Assembly (NCBI RefSeq): GCF_025822605.1
Contig: NZ_JACKTY010000029.1
Span: 437,236 to 501,235 of the forward strand
DNA: 64,000 nucleotides
From: Mycolicibacterium komossense
GTDB taxonomy: Bacteria; Actinomycetota; Actinomycetes; Mycobacteriales; Mycobacteriaceae
Reading direction: 5' to 3'
Under the pieces are notes generated by a model that made no database searches, was not told the DNA's origin, and saw only the letters and a program-made list of their open reading frames with translations. Shown in pieces: positions 1-10,256 of this stretch. A program made the translations under genes and the position numbers. Within the stretch, counting starts at the first letter, position 1, and each line of letters opens with the position of its first letter.

Positions 1-293
1 TGCAGCCGGTCCGAGGCCTTCGTGATGGGCAGCGCACCACTGCGACTGAAGGCCAGTAGCCGCAGCAGTTCGAACCGCGAGAAACTCAGGTCGTAGGGAC
101 GCAGCGCGTTCTCCACCTTGGCCAGCAGGATCTGATGTGCCCGCATCACCGATGTCACCGCCACCATGCCGTCGGCGACATCGCCCCAGCCGGCCCGCTC
201 CCAGTTGGCACGGGCCTGCCGGATCGGGTCGCCGTTCTCGGCAGGCTCCGGCGGGATGGGGGTTTCGGCTGGGTCAGGCATCCGCCCATTCAT
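1..293 (-). CDS. MarR-family transcriptional regulator (3' end cut by window edge)
   Basis: The first 97 residues are readable on the minus strand; the C-terminus lies left of the window. The visible part has a Pro-rich N-terminal tail, then a helix containing VTSVMRAHQILLAKVENALRPYDLSFSRFELLRLLAFS, split here as VTSVMRAHQILLAKVENAL and RPYDLSFSRFELLRLLAFS, and then SGALPITKASD. This is the dimerisation helix followed by the start of the winged-helix DNA-binding domain of MarR proteins. An in-frame ATG 12 bp downstream (at 281) is an alternative start. It follows rslA with a 50 bp gap, matching the sigL-rslA-Rv0737 order of M. tuberculosis, so co-transcription with the sigma factor pair is likely. 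The ligand and targets are unknown. Confidence 0.8.
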   Translation of the reverse strand, partial: MNGRMPDPAETPIPPEPAENGDPIRQARANWERAGWGDVADGMVAVTSVMRAHQILLAKVENALRPYDLSFSRFELLRLLAFSRSGALPITKASDRL

Positions 294-343
294 ACCGCAT
301 CTGCCCGGCGGACAACGACAATCCAGCGCCTCCCGCGTCGGTG

Positions 344-1099
344 TCAGATGCTGCGCTGCAGCAGCACATCGCCGGTATCGGCGGAAACCACTTGCACCGC
401 AACGATGTCCTCGATCGGCATGGATGTGCTGCCGCTCGTCACCGCGGTGGTGCCGGATAGCGCCATCCAGGTCGCCAGCTGAGTGTGGTTGCCGTCGCGA
501 CCGACGGCGACCATCGCCAGTTTGTCGCCGGCGTCGGCGTCCTCGCGCTCATCTGCGGAGTCCCGCTCATACGTGCAGGCCATCTCGACCCTGGTCCCCC
601 AGCCCTGGCTGGTCAGCGTCACCGTGGCATCCAACGACGACGGCATCACCGGCGTCATCGTCAGCGCGGCCGCCGATACCCGCGGCGGGTCGGCAGCCGG
701 TACCACCTCGCCGGGCCGGATCGCGACGAAGACGCCGACCGCCAGTACAACGGCGGCCGCGGCGGCCACACTCCACGTCAGCCACCGGGTCCGGCGCCGC
801 CGCCGAGTCACCTTGTCCAGCAGCGCAGTCAGCACCTCGGGTCGCAGCGGCGGCGGTTCCGCCGGTCGGTCATCGTCGGCGCCGGCCATCTCGCCACGGT
901 CGAGCAGAGTCAGCAGAGCGGGAATCCCGCTCAGTTCCGCTACGGCGGCCCGGCAGGAGGGGCAAGCAGTCAGGTGATTCTCGTACTCGCGGCGCTCGGT
1001 GCTCGACAGCGAACCCAGCACATACGCGGCATCCCACAGCGCGTAGTGGTCCTGCGTGTCGGTCGTCGATACGCCAGCGTCCCGGTGGTCGGCCGTCAT
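344..1099 (-). CDS. rslA: Anti-sigma-L factor RslA, zinc-binding (ZAS) membrane protein
   Basis: This 251-residue protein is the predicted membrane-bound anti-sigma factor that holds SigL inactive. The zinc anti-sigma motif H-x3-C-x2-C is visible as His42, Cys46 and Cys49 (HLTACPSC). A Pro-rich linker and a run of arginines (about 99-104) precede one transmembrane segment (about 106-127), leaving a C-terminal extracytoplasmic domain of about 120 residues. The ATG overlaps the sigL stop codon by 4 bp (ATGA), so the pair is translationally coupled. Redox or zinc release at the HCC centre is the usual way this family frees its sigma factor; that is inferred here from the motif. Synteny with Rv0736 supports the name. 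Confidence 0.9.
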   Translation of the reverse strand: MTADHRDAGVSTTDTQDHYALWDAAYVLGSLSSTERREYENHLTACPSCRAAVAELSGIPALLTLLDRGEMAGADDDRPAEPPPLRPEVLTALLDKVTRRRRRTRWLTWSVAAAAAVVLAVGVFVAIRPGEVVPAADPPRVSAAALTMTPVMPSSLDATVTLTSQGWGTRVEMACTYERDSADEREDADAGDKLAMVAVGRDGNHTQLATWMALSGTTAVTSGSTSMPIEDIVAVQVVSADTGDVLLQRSI

Positions 1100-1638
1100 C
1101 GCGTCACCCCCATCTCCTGCAGCGTCAGCCGCAGCGCCCGGACGGCGTAGTGCAGCCGCGACTTCACGGTCCCCTCGGCAATGTCGAGGTCGGCCGCAAT
1201 CTGCGCTGTCGTCCAACCCAGATAATAGGACCGCCGGATCACCGCACCGTGTTCGGCGGACAATTGCGCCACCGCGTCCCCGATCAGCAACCGGTCCAGT
1301 GCGGCGTTCACCTCGTCGGGTCCGGTGTTCTCCGGTTCGCCCGCCGCTTCCAGGTTGCCCGACTCTTTGCGGAATCGCGCGCTGCGCCGCTCGTCGATGA
1401 TCATGTTGCGCGCAACGGTGAACAGCCAGGCCCTGGCCGAGCGTTCGCTGTCCTCGGTCACCTCGGGATGTGCCCATGCGCGGAGCAAGGTTTCCTGCAC
1501 GACGTCCTCGGCGCGGGCCCGATCACCGGTCAGTCGCACCGCGTAGCGCCACAACGCTGCCGCGTGCTCGTCATAGAGCACCCGCATCAAAGCAGTCTCT
1601 GGATCGTCGCGACCACCCGAGGCCCTGTCTAGGCTCAC
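1096..1638 (-). CDS. sigL: ECF RNA polymerase sigma factor SigL
   Basis: A 180-residue ECF sigma factor with only regions 2 and 4. Region 2 spans about residues 20-85, including DRARAEDVVQETLLRAW and ARAWLFTVARNMIIDERR. Region 4 spans about 125-175, including GWTTAQIAADLDIAEGTVK as the helix-turn-helix that reads the -35 element. The GTG start follows GGGAGG at good spacing. It sits upstream of and overlaps rslA, and lies between map and rslA as in M. tuberculosis (Rv0735). A promoter of the SigL type lies immediately upstream, so the gene probably controls itself. In M. tuberculosis SigL governs cell-envelope and extracytoplasmic thiol functions; its regulon here is not visible. Confidence 0.93.
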   Translation of the reverse strand: MSLDRASGGRDDPETALMRVLYDEHAAALWRYAVRLTGDRARAEDVVQETLLRAWAHPEVTEDSERSARAWLFTVARNMIIDERRSARFRKESGNLEAAGEPENTGPDEVNAALDRLLIGDAVAQLSAEHGAVIRRSYYLGWTTAQIAADLDIAEGTVKSRLHYAVRALRLTLQEMGVTR

Positions 1639-1655
1639 GTCAACCTCCCGCCAGT

Positions 1656-1683
1656 GACACGCACGGGGAGGCCGATCGGTTCA
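1656..1683 (-). promoter_or_regulatory. SigL-type autoregulatory promoter of sigL-rslA
   Basis: Reading on the minus strand, TGAACC (1683-1678) is followed by 16 nt and then CGTGTC (1661-1656). This matches the promoter reported for SigL-dependent genes of M. tuberculosis (TGAACC, 16-18 nt, CGTGT). It sits in the short map-sigL gap, just after the map stop codon. The expected transcription start is only about a dozen bases before the sigL GTG, leaving room for little more than the GGGAGG ribosome binding site. Confidence 0.75.
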
Positions 1684-1684
1684 T

Positions 1685-2485
1685 CTAGAGAGCGGTCAGA
1701 ATCCTGGGGCCGTCCTCGGTGACCGCGACGGTGTGTTCCCAGTGCGCCGCGCGTGTCCCGTCGGCTGTGACGACGGTCCATTCGTCGTCGAGTACGACGG
1801 TCTTCACTGTGCCCAGCGTGAGCATCGGCTCGATGGCCAGGACCGATCCCGGCGCCAGCACGGGCCCGCGGCCGGGCGCCCCTTCGTTGGGCAAGAAGGG
1901 GTCCATGTGCATCTGCCTACCGATGCCGTGGCCACCGTAACCAGCGACGATGCCGAACTTCCTGTCGTAGCGGACTTCGGCGGCTCTGGTGCCGAGCTCG
2001 ATGGCATGCGAGACGTCGGACAGGCGATTACCGGGAATCATCGCCGCGATACCGGCTTCCATCGACTCCCTGGTCGCCGCGGACAGCGCCGCGTCGACCG
2101 GTATCAGCGCGCCGACCCCGAAGGTGATCGCCGAATCGCCATGCCAGCCGTCCACGATGGCGCCGCAGTCGATCGAGACCAGGTCCCCCGGCGCCAGCTT
2201 CTCGCCGGCAGAGGGGATGCCGTGCACCACCCGGTCGTTCACCGACGAGCAGATCGAGGCCGGATAGCCGTGATAGCCCAGGAACGACGGGGTTCCGCCG
2301 CCGCCGCGGATGACGGCTTCGGCGATCTCGTCGAGATCTTTGGTCGATACTCCCGGTGCGGCGGCCTGGTTGACGGCGGCCAAGGCGGCAGCCACCAGAG
2401 CTCCCGCGACGGCCATCGCGTCCAGCTCCCCCGCGCTACGTTGCGGGACGACCTTGCGGCTGCGCAGTCCGGGCAGGGACACCAT
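1685..2485 (-). CDS. map: Type I methionine aminopeptidase
   Basis: A 266-residue enzyme that removes the initiator methionine from new proteins. The dinuclear metal site is complete: Asp106 and Asp117 ([19 protein letters not shown]), His186 (GYGGHGIG), Glu219 (LAIEPML) and Glu250 (WEHTVAVT), with the substrate histidines His88 and His193 also present. The protein lacks the long SH3-type N-terminal extension of the second mycobacterial paralogue and corresponds to MapA (Rv0734). The start lies 8 bp after the adk stop, so it belongs to the secY-adk-map operon; sigL follows from its own promoter. Confidence 0.95.
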   Translation of the reverse strand: MVSLPGLRSRKVVPQRSAGELDAMAVAGALVAAALAAVNQAAAPGVSTKDLDEIAEAVIRGGGGTPSFLGYHGYPASICSSVNDRVVHGIPSAGEKLAPGDLVSIDCGAIVDGWHGDSAITFGVGALIPVDAALSAATRESMEAGIAAMIPGNRLSDVSHAIELGTRAAEVRYDRKFGIVAGYGGHGIGRQMHMDPFLPNEGAPGRGPVLAPGSVLAIEPMLTLGTVKTVVLDDEWTVVTADGTRAAHWEHTVAVTEDGPRILTAL

Positions 2486-2493
2486 CGACAGAC

Positions 2494-3039
2494 TTAGCGG
2501 CCGAGGGCACGCAATGCGCGGGCGAAAACCTCGTCGACCGGGCCGACCGCATCGACAGTCTTGAGCTCGTGGGCGTAGAAGTCCAGCAGTGGCGCCGTCT
2601 CGTCGCGGTAGACCTTCATCCTGTTGAGGATGACGTCATCGGTGTCGTCGGCCCGGCCGCGTTCCTTGAGTCGCTTGAGCAGCTCGTCCTCGGAGACCTT
2701 GAACTCGACGACCGCGTCCAGCTTGAGGCTGCGGCGCTCCAGCATGTCGTGCAGCGCTTCGGCCTGCTCGACCGAGCGGGGGAAGCCGTCGAGGATGAAG
2801 CCGGCGGCGGCATCCTCGTCGTCGAGCCGGTCGTCGACCAGAGCGTTGGTGAGGGTCGCGGGGACCAGGTCACCGGCGTCGAGGTACTTCTTGGCCTCCA
2901 GGCCCAGCGGGGTACCGGTACTGATGTTGTGCCGGAAGAGATCGCCAGTGGAGATCTGCGGGATTCCGAGCTTTTCCGCCAGCTGTACCGCCTGCGTACC
3001 TTTGCCCGCACCGGGCGGTCCAAGCAAAACGATTCTCAC
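2494..3039 (-). CDS. adk: Adenylate kinase (short form)
   Basis: This 181-residue enzyme converts AMP and ATP to two ADP. The P-loop GPPGAGKGT is at residues 7-15, the NMP-binding part includes QISTGDLFR, and DGFPRS marks the central Walker B-like strand. The LID is the short version without a zinc finger, normal for actinobacteria; bacteria with the long LID have about 215 residues. The ATG overlaps the secY stop by 4 bp (ATGA) and map follows after 8 bp. This secY-adk-map order is widely conserved at the end of spc-type clusters. Confidence 0.96.
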   Translation of the reverse strand: MRIVLLGPPGAGKGTQAVQLAEKLGIPQISTGDLFRHNISTGTPLGLEAKKYLDAGDLVPATLTNALVDDRLDDEDAAAGFILDGFPRSVEQAEALHDMLERRSLKLDAVVEFKVSEDELLKRLKERGRADDTDDVILNRMKVYRDETAPLLDFYAHELKTVDAVGPVDEVFARALRALGR

Positions 3040-4361
3040 TTGAGGAACCCTTCATAGTTGCGCTGCATGAGCTGGCTTTCGATTTGCTTAACAGTGTCCA
3101 AACCGACGCCAATCATGATGAGAACCGCTGTACCGCCAAACGGCAAGTTCTGGATGCCGCCGCCATTCCCGAAACCGAGGAAGACGTTGGGCAGAACGGC
3201 AATCAGACCCAGGTAGATCGACCCGGGCAGGGTGATTCTGCTCAGCACGTAACGCAGGTAGTCCGCGGTCGGCCTGCCCGGGCGGATGCCGGGGATGAAG
3301 CCGCCGTACTTCTTCATGTTGTCGGCTTGCTCGTCGGCGTTGAACGTGATCGACACGTAGAAGTACGTGAAGAAAATGATCAACGCGAAGTAGATGCCGA
3401 TGTAGATCGGGTCGGTGGAGTTGCTGAGGTGGTTGGCCACGAACTTCGACCACCAGCCTGTGCCGGGATTGCTGCTGTTGCTCTCGACCAGCTGGGTGAT
3501 CAGGTGCGGGATGTAGATCAACGAGGACGCGAAGATCACCGGGATGACGCCGGCCTGGTTGACCTTCAACGGCAGATAGGTCGAGCTACCGCCGTACATG
3601 CGGCGGCCCACCATGCGCTTGGCGTACTGCACCGGGATACGGCGCTGCCCCTGCTCGACGAACACCACGCCGACGATGATCACCAGTGCAGCCACGCACA
3701 CCGCGGTGAACACCAGGCCGCCGCGGCTGTCCAGGATCGACTTGCCTTCGGCCGGGATCCGGGCCGCGATGCCGGCAAAGATCATCAGCGACATGCCGTT
3801 GCCGATACCGCGCTCGGTGACCAGCTCGCCCATCCACATCACCAGCGTCGCGCCTGCGGTGAGCACCAGCACGATGACGACCAGCGAGAAGATGCTCTGG
3901 TCGTTGATGATCTCCAGGTTGCAGCCCTGCAGAAGGTTGCCGCTGGCCGCCAGCGCCACGATGCTGGTGGCCTGCAGGATCGCCAGGGCGATCGTCAGAT
4001 AACGCGTGTACTGCGTCATCTTGGCCTGGCCGGACTGGCCCTCTTTACGCAGCTGTTCGAACCGCGGGATCACCACCCCGAGTAGCTGCACGATGATGCT
4101 CGCCGTGATGTAGGGCATTACGCCCACCGCGAACACCGTCAGCTGCAGCAGGGCACCGCCGGAGAACAAGTTCACCAGGGAGTAGATCTGCGCGGAGTCG
4201 CCGCCGCTGACCTGCTCGATGCACTGGTGCACGTTTTTGTAGTTCACCCCTGGCGACGGCAGTGAAGCACCAGCGCGGTAGAGGATAACGATGCCCAGCG
4301 TGAACAGAATCTTTCGCCGCAAGTCGGGTGTCCGCAGCGCAGAGATGAAAGCCGAGAGCAC
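3036..4361 (-). CDS. secY: Preprotein translocase channel subunit SecY
   Basis: A polytopic membrane protein of 441 residues, the normal mycobacterial length, forming the SecYEG protein-export channel. About ten hydrophobic segments are visible, together with [18 protein letters not shown] (plug/TM2 region) and the cytoplasmic loop [16 protein letters not shown] needed for SecA contact. An upstream GTG would add 34 residues, but GTG 4361 is chosen because AGGAGG stands 5 bp before it and [16 protein letters not shown] is the family N-terminus. It is first in the operon secY-adk-map. The 273 bp gap to the divergent methyltransferase gene must hold its promoter, for which only a weak TAGACT -10 was seen. 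Confidence 0.96.
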   Translation of the reverse strand: MLSAFISALRTPDLRRKILFTLGIVILYRAGASLPSPGVNYKNVHQCIEQVSGGDSAQIYSLVNLFSGGALLQLTVFAVGVMPYITASIIVQLLGVVIPRFEQLRKEGQSGQAKMTQYTRYLTIALAILQATSIVALAASGNLLQGCNLEIINDQSIFSLVVIVLVLTAGATLVMWMGELVTERGIGNGMSLMIFAGIAARIPAEGKSILDSRGGLVFTAVCVAALVIIVGVVFVEQGQRRIPVQYAKRMVGRRMYGGSSTYLPLKVNQAGVIPVIFASSLIYIPHLITQLVESNSSNPGTGWWSKFVANHLSNSTDPIYIGIYFALIIFFTYFYVSITFNADEQADNMKKYGGFIPGIRPGRPTADYLRYVLSRITLPGSIYLGLIAVLPNVFLGFGNGGGIQNLPFGGTAVLIMIGVGLDTVKQIESQLMQRNYEGFLK

Positions 4362-4634
4362 TCTTCCTCCTGGGCAGCCGGGCTCTATCGCGGCGTGCCA
4401 TTGGGGCTGGCCTTGCCAGCGTTTGGTAGTCCTGCGTCTTGCGCCGAAACCGGCAGGCCACACGACCTACGGACTCACGCGTCAAACAGTCTACGAGAGT
4501 AACAGTTGGCCAAGTTAAACCACTCATCGCCAGCGCCCCGCGAACCCACAGGGGTTGCTCAGATTCGCGGGCGTACCCTCGACCACAGATCGTTATACAG
4601 ACTAATTAACAAGCTCAGCATGGGAGGCTTCACG

Positions 4635-5561
4635 ATGGCACGAACCGACAATGACACCTGGGACCTGGCGTCAAGCGTAGGTGCCACCGCGACGATGGTC
4701 GCCGCCGCGCGGGCGTTTGCCACCAGGGCCGACAATCCGGTGATCGACGACCCGTTCGCCGAACCCCTGGTCAAGGCGGTCGGCGTCGACTTCTTCACCA
4801 AAATCGCCACCGGTGAACTCGGCATGACCGATCTGGACCCGGACGGGACCGGCGGCGTGGGCAACATGAACCGGTTCGCCGACGGCATGGCCGCACGCAC
4901 CCGGTTCTTCGACGACTTCTACGCCGACGCCGGGAAGGCCGGGATCCGGCAGGCCGTCATCCTGGCGTCGGGACTCGACGCCAGGGCCTACCGCCTCAAC
5001 TGGCCGGCGGGCACGGTCGTGTTCGAGATCGATCAGCCCGAGGTCATCGAGTTCAAGACGAGAACGCTGGCCGATCTCGGCGCCGAGCCGACGGCAGATC
5101 GTCGCGCCGTCCCGGTCGACCTGCGCAACGACTGGGCGACCGCCCTGCGCGACGCCGGCTTCGACACCACCGCGCCGACTGCGTGGATCGCCGAGGGGCT
5201 GTTCGGCTACCTACCGCCCGAGGCGCAGGACCGGCTGCTCGATCAGATCGACACGCTCAGTGCGCCCGGCAGCCGGCTTGCCGCCGAAGGCGTCGTGCAC
5301 GATGCCGACCTGGATGAGGGCGAAGCGCGCCAGAAGATGCAGGCGGCATCTGATCAGTGGCGGAAGCACGGATTCGACCTGGACTTCTCCGAGCTGGTCT
5401 ACCTCGGCGACCGTGCCGACGTCACGGACTATATGGAAGGCCACGGCTGGACGACCTCGGCGATCACAGCCAGGGATCTGATGATCAAACACGGCCTCGC
5501 CGTCCCCGAGGACGGCGATGTGCACTTCGCCGAGATCATCTACAGCACGTCGACGAAGTAG
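4635..5561 (+). CDS. Class I SAM-dependent methyltransferase, TIGR00027/LCMT-like, copy 1 of 4
   Basis: A 308-residue member of the large mycobacterial family of putative O-methyltransferases related to leucine carboxyl methyltransferases. Signature parts are [19 protein letters not shown] at the N-terminus, the SAM-binding strand and loop [14 protein letters not shown] (about 108-121), the acidic end of the next strand [14 protein letters not shown] (about 128-141) and [18 protein letters not shown]. The start is the ATG at 4635 because GGGAGG lies 8 bp upstream; a longer reading frame exists but lacks similarity. It is transcribed away from secY, as Rv0731c is in M. tuberculosis. The substrate is unknown. 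Confidence 0.88.
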   Translation: MARTDNDTWDLASSVGATATMVAAARAFATRADNPVIDDPFAEPLVKAVGVDFFTKIATGELGMTDLDPDGTGGVGNMNRFADGMAARTRFFDDFYADAGKAGIRQAVILASGLDARAYRLNWPAGTVVFEIDQPEVIEFKTRTLADLGAEPTADRRAVPVDLRNDWATALRDAGFDTTAPTAWIAEGLFGYLPPEAQDRLLDQIDTLSAPGSRLAAEGVVHDADLDEGEARQKMQAASDQWRKHGFDLDFSELVYLGDRADVTDYMEGHGWTTSAITARDLMIKHGLAVPEDGDVHFAEIIYSTSTK

Positions 5562-5570
5562 TCCCGACCG

Positions 5571-6494
5571 ATGGAACGCACGGATGCCGACACCTGGGAT
5601 CTCGCCTCCAGCGTCGGCGTGACCGCGACGATGGTCGCGGCCGCGCGGGCGCTGGCCACCGCAGAACCCGACGCCATCATCGATGACCCCTATGCCGCGC
5701 CCTTGGTACGGGCAGTCGGGATCGACTTCTTCACCCGGATGGTCGACGGCGATATCACCCTGCCCGAAGGACAAGGCGAGAACTCGGCGGCCGCCGATGG
5801 TGTCCGGCTGATGACCGACGCCATGGCGGTGCGTACCCGCTTCTTCGACGATTTCTTCATCGCAGCGGGCGCGACGGGTATCGAGCAGGCAGTGATCCTG
5901 GCCGCCGGCCTCGATTCCCGCCCCTACCGGCTGCCGTGGCCGCCACACACAGTCGTCTACGAACTCGATCAGCCTCGGGTGGTGGAGTTCAAGTCCTCGA
6001 CGATGGCCGCACTGGGCGCCGAGCCGACCGCGCATCGGCGCGTCGTCGCCGTCGACCTGCGTGACGATTGGCCGACAGCGCTGCGCGAACAGGGTTTCGA
6101 CCCGGGCCGTCCGTCGGCGTGGAGCGCCGAGGGGCTGCTGATGTATCTGCCGCCCGACGCCCAGGACCGGCTGTTCGACCACATCACCGAACTCAGTGCC
6201 CCTGGCAGCCAGGTGGCCACCGAATTCCACAGCGGCAACTTCGGCGCCACTCTTGGGGAACGTGCCAAGGACATCATCGGGCAATGGGGCAGCCAGGGAT
6301 TCGACCTCGATATCGGGCAGCTCTTCTACGACGGCGCCCGCAACCATGTCGTGGACTACCTGCAGGCCCGCGGCTGGGAGGTCACCACCCGGAGCCGGCC
6401 CGACCTGTTCGCCGATTACGGCCGTCAGTTCCCCGATCAGACATCGATGGCACCGCTGCGTGACTCGGTAGCCGTCACCGCACTCCGCAAGTAA
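5571..6494 (+). CDS. Class I SAM-dependent methyltransferase, copy 2 of 4
   Basis: A 307-residue paralogue of the preceding gene, starting 9 bp after its stop. It keeps the same blocks: [19 protein letters not shown], the SAM loop [14 protein letters not shown], the acidic strand end [14 protein letters not shown], and [16 protein letters not shown]. The middle segment after [11 protein letters not shown] differs from copy 1 by small insertions and substitutions, as expected for diverged duplicates rather than a recent duplication. The substrate is not known; reported family members in mycobacteria act on small molecules or lipids only in a few cases. Co-transcription with the other three copies is likely from the spacing. 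Confidence 0.87.
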   Translation: MERTDADTWDLASSVGVTATMVAAARALATAEPDAIIDDPYAAPLVRAVGIDFFTRMVDGDITLPEGQGENSAAADGVRLMTDAMAVRTRFFDDFFIAAGATGIEQAVILAAGLDSRPYRLPWPPHTVVYELDQPRVVEFKSSTMAALGAEPTAHRRVVAVDLRDDWPTALREQGFDPGRPSAWSAEGLLMYLPPDAQDRLFDHITELSAPGSQVATEFHSGNFGATLGERAKDIIGQWGSQGFDLDIGQLFYDGARNHVVDYLQARGWEVTTRSRPDLFADYGRQFPDQTSMAPLRDSVAVTALRK

Positions 6495-6502
6495 GGAAAC
6501 CC

Positions 6503-7417
6503 ATGGCAGAGCACAGTTCTGTACGTTCCGACGGTGACAGCTGGGACCTGGCCTCCAGTGTGGGCGCCACCGCGACGGCCGTCGCGGCCGGTCGCGCCGT
6601 CGCCTCGCAGGGCCCCGACGCCCTGCTCGACGACCACTTCGCCGAACCGCTGGTTCGGGCGGTCGGCCTCGAACACTTCGTTCGCATGGTCGACGGCGAG
6701 GTGTTCCTCGAAGACGACCCGGTACTGAGCCGGCAGGCGATGAAGGAGCAGATCACGGTTCGGACCCGGTTCTTCGACGACTTCTTCACCGACGCCGTCG
6801 GCACCGGCATCCGCCAAGCCGTCATCCTGGCGACCGGTCTCGACACCAGGGCCTACCGGCTGACGTGGCCGGCCGGCACGGTCGTCTTCGAGGTCGACCA
6901 GCCGCAGGTCATCGAATTCAAGACCCGCACATTGACCGAACTGGGCAACTCCCCTTCGGTCGACAGCCGCACGGTGGCCATCGATCTGCGCGAGGACTGG
7001 CCGACGGCATTGCGCGGGCAGGGTTTCGACGCGAGCGTGCCGACCGCGTGGATCGCGGAGGGCCTGCTGCCCTACCTGCCGCCGGAAGCCCAGGACCGGC
7101 TGTTCGACAACATCACCGCGCTCAGCGCCCCGGGCAGTCGGCTGGCAACCGAGCATATGAACATGTCGACCCTGCCGGATGACTGGGCGGAGAAGCTCAC
7201 CGAACGCACGCGTCGACTGGGATCCGGCCTCGACCTGGCCGGGCTGTTCTACACCGGTGAGCGCAACAGTGCCGGTGACTATCTGACCTCACACGGTTGG
7301 GAGGTCACCGTCCGGTCGACCGAGCAGTCGTACGCCGCCAACGGCTTCGCGCTGCCCGACGACGAGCTGACCCGACTGGTCGGTGACTCGGGCTATCTGT
7401 CGGCGACTCTAAAGTAG
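6503..7417 (+). CDS. Class I SAM-dependent methyltransferase, copy 3 of 4
   Basis: A 304-residue paralogue beginning 8 bp after copy 2, with AAGGAA as ribosome binding site. It contains [18 protein letters not shown], the SAM loop [28 protein letters not shown] and [18 protein letters not shown]. It diverges most from the other copies near the C-terminus ([20 protein letters not shown] and the following region), where substrate-specific elements would be expected. This is the shortest of the four. The function is unknown beyond methyl transfer inferred from the fold. Confidence 0.87.
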   Translation: MAEHSSVRSDGDSWDLASSVGATATAVAAGRAVASQGPDALLDDHFAEPLVRAVGLEHFVRMVDGEVFLEDDPVLSRQAMKEQITVRTRFFDDFFTDAVGTGIRQAVILATGLDTRAYRLTWPAGTVVFEVDQPQVIEFKTRTLTELGNSPSVDSRTVAIDLREDWPTALRGQGFDASVPTAWIAEGLLPYLPPEAQDRLFDNITALSAPGSRLATEHMNMSTLPDDWAEKLTERTRRLGSGLDLAGLFYTGERNSAGDYLTSHGWEVTVRSTEQSYAANGFALPDDELTRLVGDSGYLSATLK

Positions 7418-7422
7418 GTGCC

Positions 7423-8352
7423 ATGGCTGGCAGTGGATCGCAAAGACAAAGCGGAGACACGTGGGACCTGGCGTCGAGCGTCGGCGCCACCGCAACGATG
7501 GTCGCCGCAGGGCGCGCCGTCGCGACGGCCGACCCGCGCGGCCTGATCGACGATCCGTTCGCCGATCCACTGGTCCGCGCGGTCGGGATCGACTTCTTCA
7601 CCAAGATGCTCGACGGCGAACTCGATGTCACCCAGTTCCCCGACGGCTCACCGGAGCGGGTGCAGGCCATGATCGATTCAATGGCGGTGCGCACCAAGTA
7701 CTTCGACGACTACTTCACGGCGGCGACAGGCAACGGTGTTCGGCAGGCGGTCATCCTGGCGTCGGGCCTGGACTCGCGGGCGTACCGGCTGCCGTGGCCG
7801 GCCGGCACCGTGGTCTACGAGATCGACCAGCCCAAAGTCATCGAATTCAAGACGCAGACCCTGGCCGATATCGGTGCGGAGCCCACCGCAACGCACCGCA
7901 CCGTCGGTATCGATCTGCGTGAAGATTGGCCTGCCGAGCTGGCGGCGGCGGGTTTCGACCCTGCTCTCCCGACCGCCTGGCTGGCTGAGGGGCTGTTGAT
8001 CTACCTGCCACCCGCGGCGCAGGACCGACTGTTCGACCAGATCACCGCGTTATCTCCGCCAGGTAGCACCGTCGGTACCGAATACGCGCCCGGCATCGTG
8101 GATTTCGATGCCGAGAAAGCCAGCGAGATGTCGGAGCCGCTGCGCGCGCAGGGGCTCGACATCGACATGTCCGCCCTGGTCTACGCGGGCCAACGCAGCC
8201 ATGTCATCGAGTACCTACGCGAATTGGGTTGGCAGGTCACTGGTACGTCGCGAACGGAGCTCTTCGAGAACCTGGATCTGCCCGAGGTGCCGCCCCGTGA
8301 GGGCGGCGACCCGCTGGGCGAGATCGTCTACGTCAGCGCCAACTTGACCTGA
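7423..8352 (+). CDS. Class I SAM-dependent methyltransferase, copy 4 of 4
   Basis: A 309-residue paralogue starting 5 bp after copy 3. Conserved blocks are [18 protein letters not shown], the SAM loop [28 protein letters not shown] and [18 protein letters not shown]. The N-terminal half ([19 protein letters not shown]) is closest to copies 1 and 2. It ends 13 bp from the convergent sppA stop. M. tuberculosis has three such genes (Rv0725c, Rv0726c, Rv0731c) scattered over the same sppA-secY interval; here four lie in one uninterrupted run. Confidence 0.87.
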   Translation: MAGSGSQRQSGDTWDLASSVGATATMVAAGRAVATADPRGLIDDPFADPLVRAVGIDFFTKMLDGELDVTQFPDGSPERVQAMIDSMAVRTKYFDDYFTAATGNGVRQAVILASGLDSRAYRLPWPAGTVVYEIDQPKVIEFKTQTLADIGAEPTATHRTVGIDLREDWPAELAAAGFDPALPTAWLAEGLLIYLPPAAQDRLFDQITALSPPGSTVGTEYAPGIVDFDAEKASEMSEPLRAQGLDIDMSALVYAGQRSHVIEYLRELGWQVTGTSRTELFENLDLPEVPPREGGDPLGEIVYVSANLT

Positions 8353-8365
8353 CCGGTGCCGGAGG

Positions 8366-10180
8366 TCAGAACCGCGACTCCCCCAGCCACAGCACGGTGG
8401 TTCCCGTCACCGAAGCCTGTGCCTGACTGACCATTCCGACCACGGATCGGCCGAGCAGTCCCGCGATTGCCCCGGGCAGCGACGCCGCCGGCATCGACGA
8501 CGGCCGCGGCTTCACCCGCTCCAGCAGCGACGAGCCCGGATAGTTCACCACCTTGACGTCGTCGTCCTCGTCCAGGCCGGCCAGTACCTTGGCGCGCCGG
8601 AGCGCCGTCCGCAGGCCGCCGAGCTCGTCGACCAGCCCATGCCCCAGCGCGTCGGCACCGGTCCACACCCGGCCGCGGGCCACCGCGTCCACCGCGTCCA
8701 CGGTCAGAGACCGGCCCTGGGCGACCCGCTGCACGAAATCGGTATAGAACAACTCGGTTTCGGCTTCGACATGCGCATGCTGCTCGGGAGTGAACGGCGC
8801 GTTGACCGACCAGGCGTCGGCGTTCGCGTTGGTGCGGACACCGTCGGTGCCGACGCCCAACCGGTCCTTGAGACGGCGGGCCACGAGCTTGCCGGTCAGC
8901 ACACCGATCGACCCAGTGATCGTGCCGGCATTGGCCACGATCGCGTCGGCAGCCATCGACACGTAATAGCCGCCGGACGCCGCGACCGCACCCATCGACG
9001 CGACTACCGGGGTGCCCGCCTTGCGGGCTCGCACCACCTCCCGCCAGATGGTCTCCGACGCAGTCACCGAGCCGCCGGGGCTGTCCACCCGCAGCACGAT
9101 CGCCGCGACGGCGTCGTCGGCAGTGGCCTCCCGAAGCGCGGCGGCGATGGTATCTCCACCGGCGCTGGAGTTCCCGAACGGCGACAGTTGCGGACCGCCC
9201 CGCCCGCTGACGATGGGTCCGGCCAGGGTGACCACGGCGATCGTCGGCTTCGTCTTACGGCCGGGAACCGGTGGCAGCTGCGGGCCGTTACCCGAGGTGG
9301 CCTTGGCGTACCGGGCCAGGTAGAGCCGCCGCGGCGCATCGCCGGAGTCCGGATCGGCGTCGCTGTCGACATCCACGGTCTCCGGCGAAATCCCTTCGGC
9401 GCCGACCCATTCCGCGATGCGGGCGTACGCCTCGTCGCGGAATCCGATGCGGTCGACCAGGCCGCCGGTGACGGCATCGCCGCGCAGCAGCGGCGCCTGG
9501 TCGGCCAGCACATCGACAGCCGCCGGGTCGATGTTGCGAGAGACCGCCACTGCCTCGCGCACCTGGGCGTACAGGCTTTCCACCAGTCTGGTGTCGGCCT
9601 CCCGGTGTGCATCGGTGTAACTGTTCTGGGTGAAAAGGTTTGCCGCGGACTTGTATTCGCCACGGCTGACGAACTGAGCTTCGATACCGGCCTTGCCGAG
9701 CGCGTCGCGCAGGAACGTCGCGTTGGTGGCAAAGCCGACCAGCCCGACGGTGCCCGAGGGCTGCATCCACACCTCGCCGAAAACCGACGCCAGGTAGTAC
9801 GACAGTGTCCCGGGATAGGTCTCGGCCCACGCCAGCGACGGCTTGACGGCGGTGAACGCCGCGATCGCCTCCCGCAACTCCTGCACCGGGCCCGCCGCCG
9901 CGGCCGGGATCTGGATCCGGGCGATCAGTCCGGCCACTCGAGGGTCCTCAGCCGCTCGGTGGATCGCGGCCACCGCCTCACGGAGTAACAACGGCCGACT
10001 GGACCCCAGTACGCCTGACAGCACTGCCAACGGATCGAATCCCCCGGTCTCCGAGGGCACGACCTGCAAGTCCAGTTCGAGCACACAGCCTTGCGGAACA
10101 CCGTGGTGACGGGCGGTGTCCACGTGGCGGGCGAGGGCGCGGACATCGGACATACCGGGGATTCCGGAGAGAGCGAACAT
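8366..10180 (-). CDS. sppA: Signal peptide peptidase SppA, 67K type
   Basis: A 604-residue serine protease of the S49 family that clears cleaved signal peptides at the membrane. It is the double-domain form: the N-terminal domain supplies the general-base lysine (Lys177 in GEYKSAANLFTQNSYT) and the C-terminal domain the nucleophile Ser402 in AVAASGGYYVSMAAD; VDSPGGSVTASE is the preceding conserved loop. No clear N-terminal membrane anchor is present, as in the actinobacterial members. It lies just downstream of the spc operon region and corresponds to Rv0724. The gene is divergent from the oxidoreductase gene with 76 bp between starts. Confidence 0.92.
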   Translation of the reverse strand: MFALSGIPGMSDVRALARHVDTARHHGVPQGCVLELDLQVVPSETGGFDPLAVLSGVLGSSRPLLLREAVAAIHRAAEDPRVAGLIARIQIPAAAAGPVQELREAIAAFTAVKPSLAWAETYPGTLSYYLASVFGEVWMQPSGTVGLVGFATNATFLRDALGKAGIEAQFVSRGEYKSAANLFTQNSYTDAHREADTRLVESLYAQVREAVAVSRNIDPAAVDVLADQAPLLRGDAVTGGLVDRIGFRDEAYARIAEWVGAEGISPETVDVDSDADPDSGDAPRRLYLARYAKATSGNGPQLPPVPGRKTKPTIAVVTLAGPIVSGRGGPQLSPFGNSSAGGDTIAAALREATADDAVAAIVLRVDSPGGSVTASETIWREVVRARKAGTPVVASMGAVAASGGYYVSMAADAIVANAGTITGSIGVLTGKLVARRLKDRLGVGTDGVRTNANADAWSVNAPFTPEQHAHVEAETELFYTDFVQRVAQGRSLTVDAVDAVARGRVWTGADALGHGLVDELGGLRTALRRAKVLAGLDEDDDVKVVNYPGSSLLERVKPRPSSMPAASLPGAIAGLLGRSVVGMVSQAQASVTGTTVLWLGESRF

Positions 10181-10256
10181 TCTTCGAGACTACCGACGGC
10201 GCGAACGTCACCGAAGGTCGCCGAGGTCACCCAGGCCACCGTCGTACGGTGGTCGG

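Noticed and set aside
8639-9988. 449-codon frame opposite sppA
   Set aside because: Antisense of sppA with no similarity that I recognise; sppA catalytic residues are intact.
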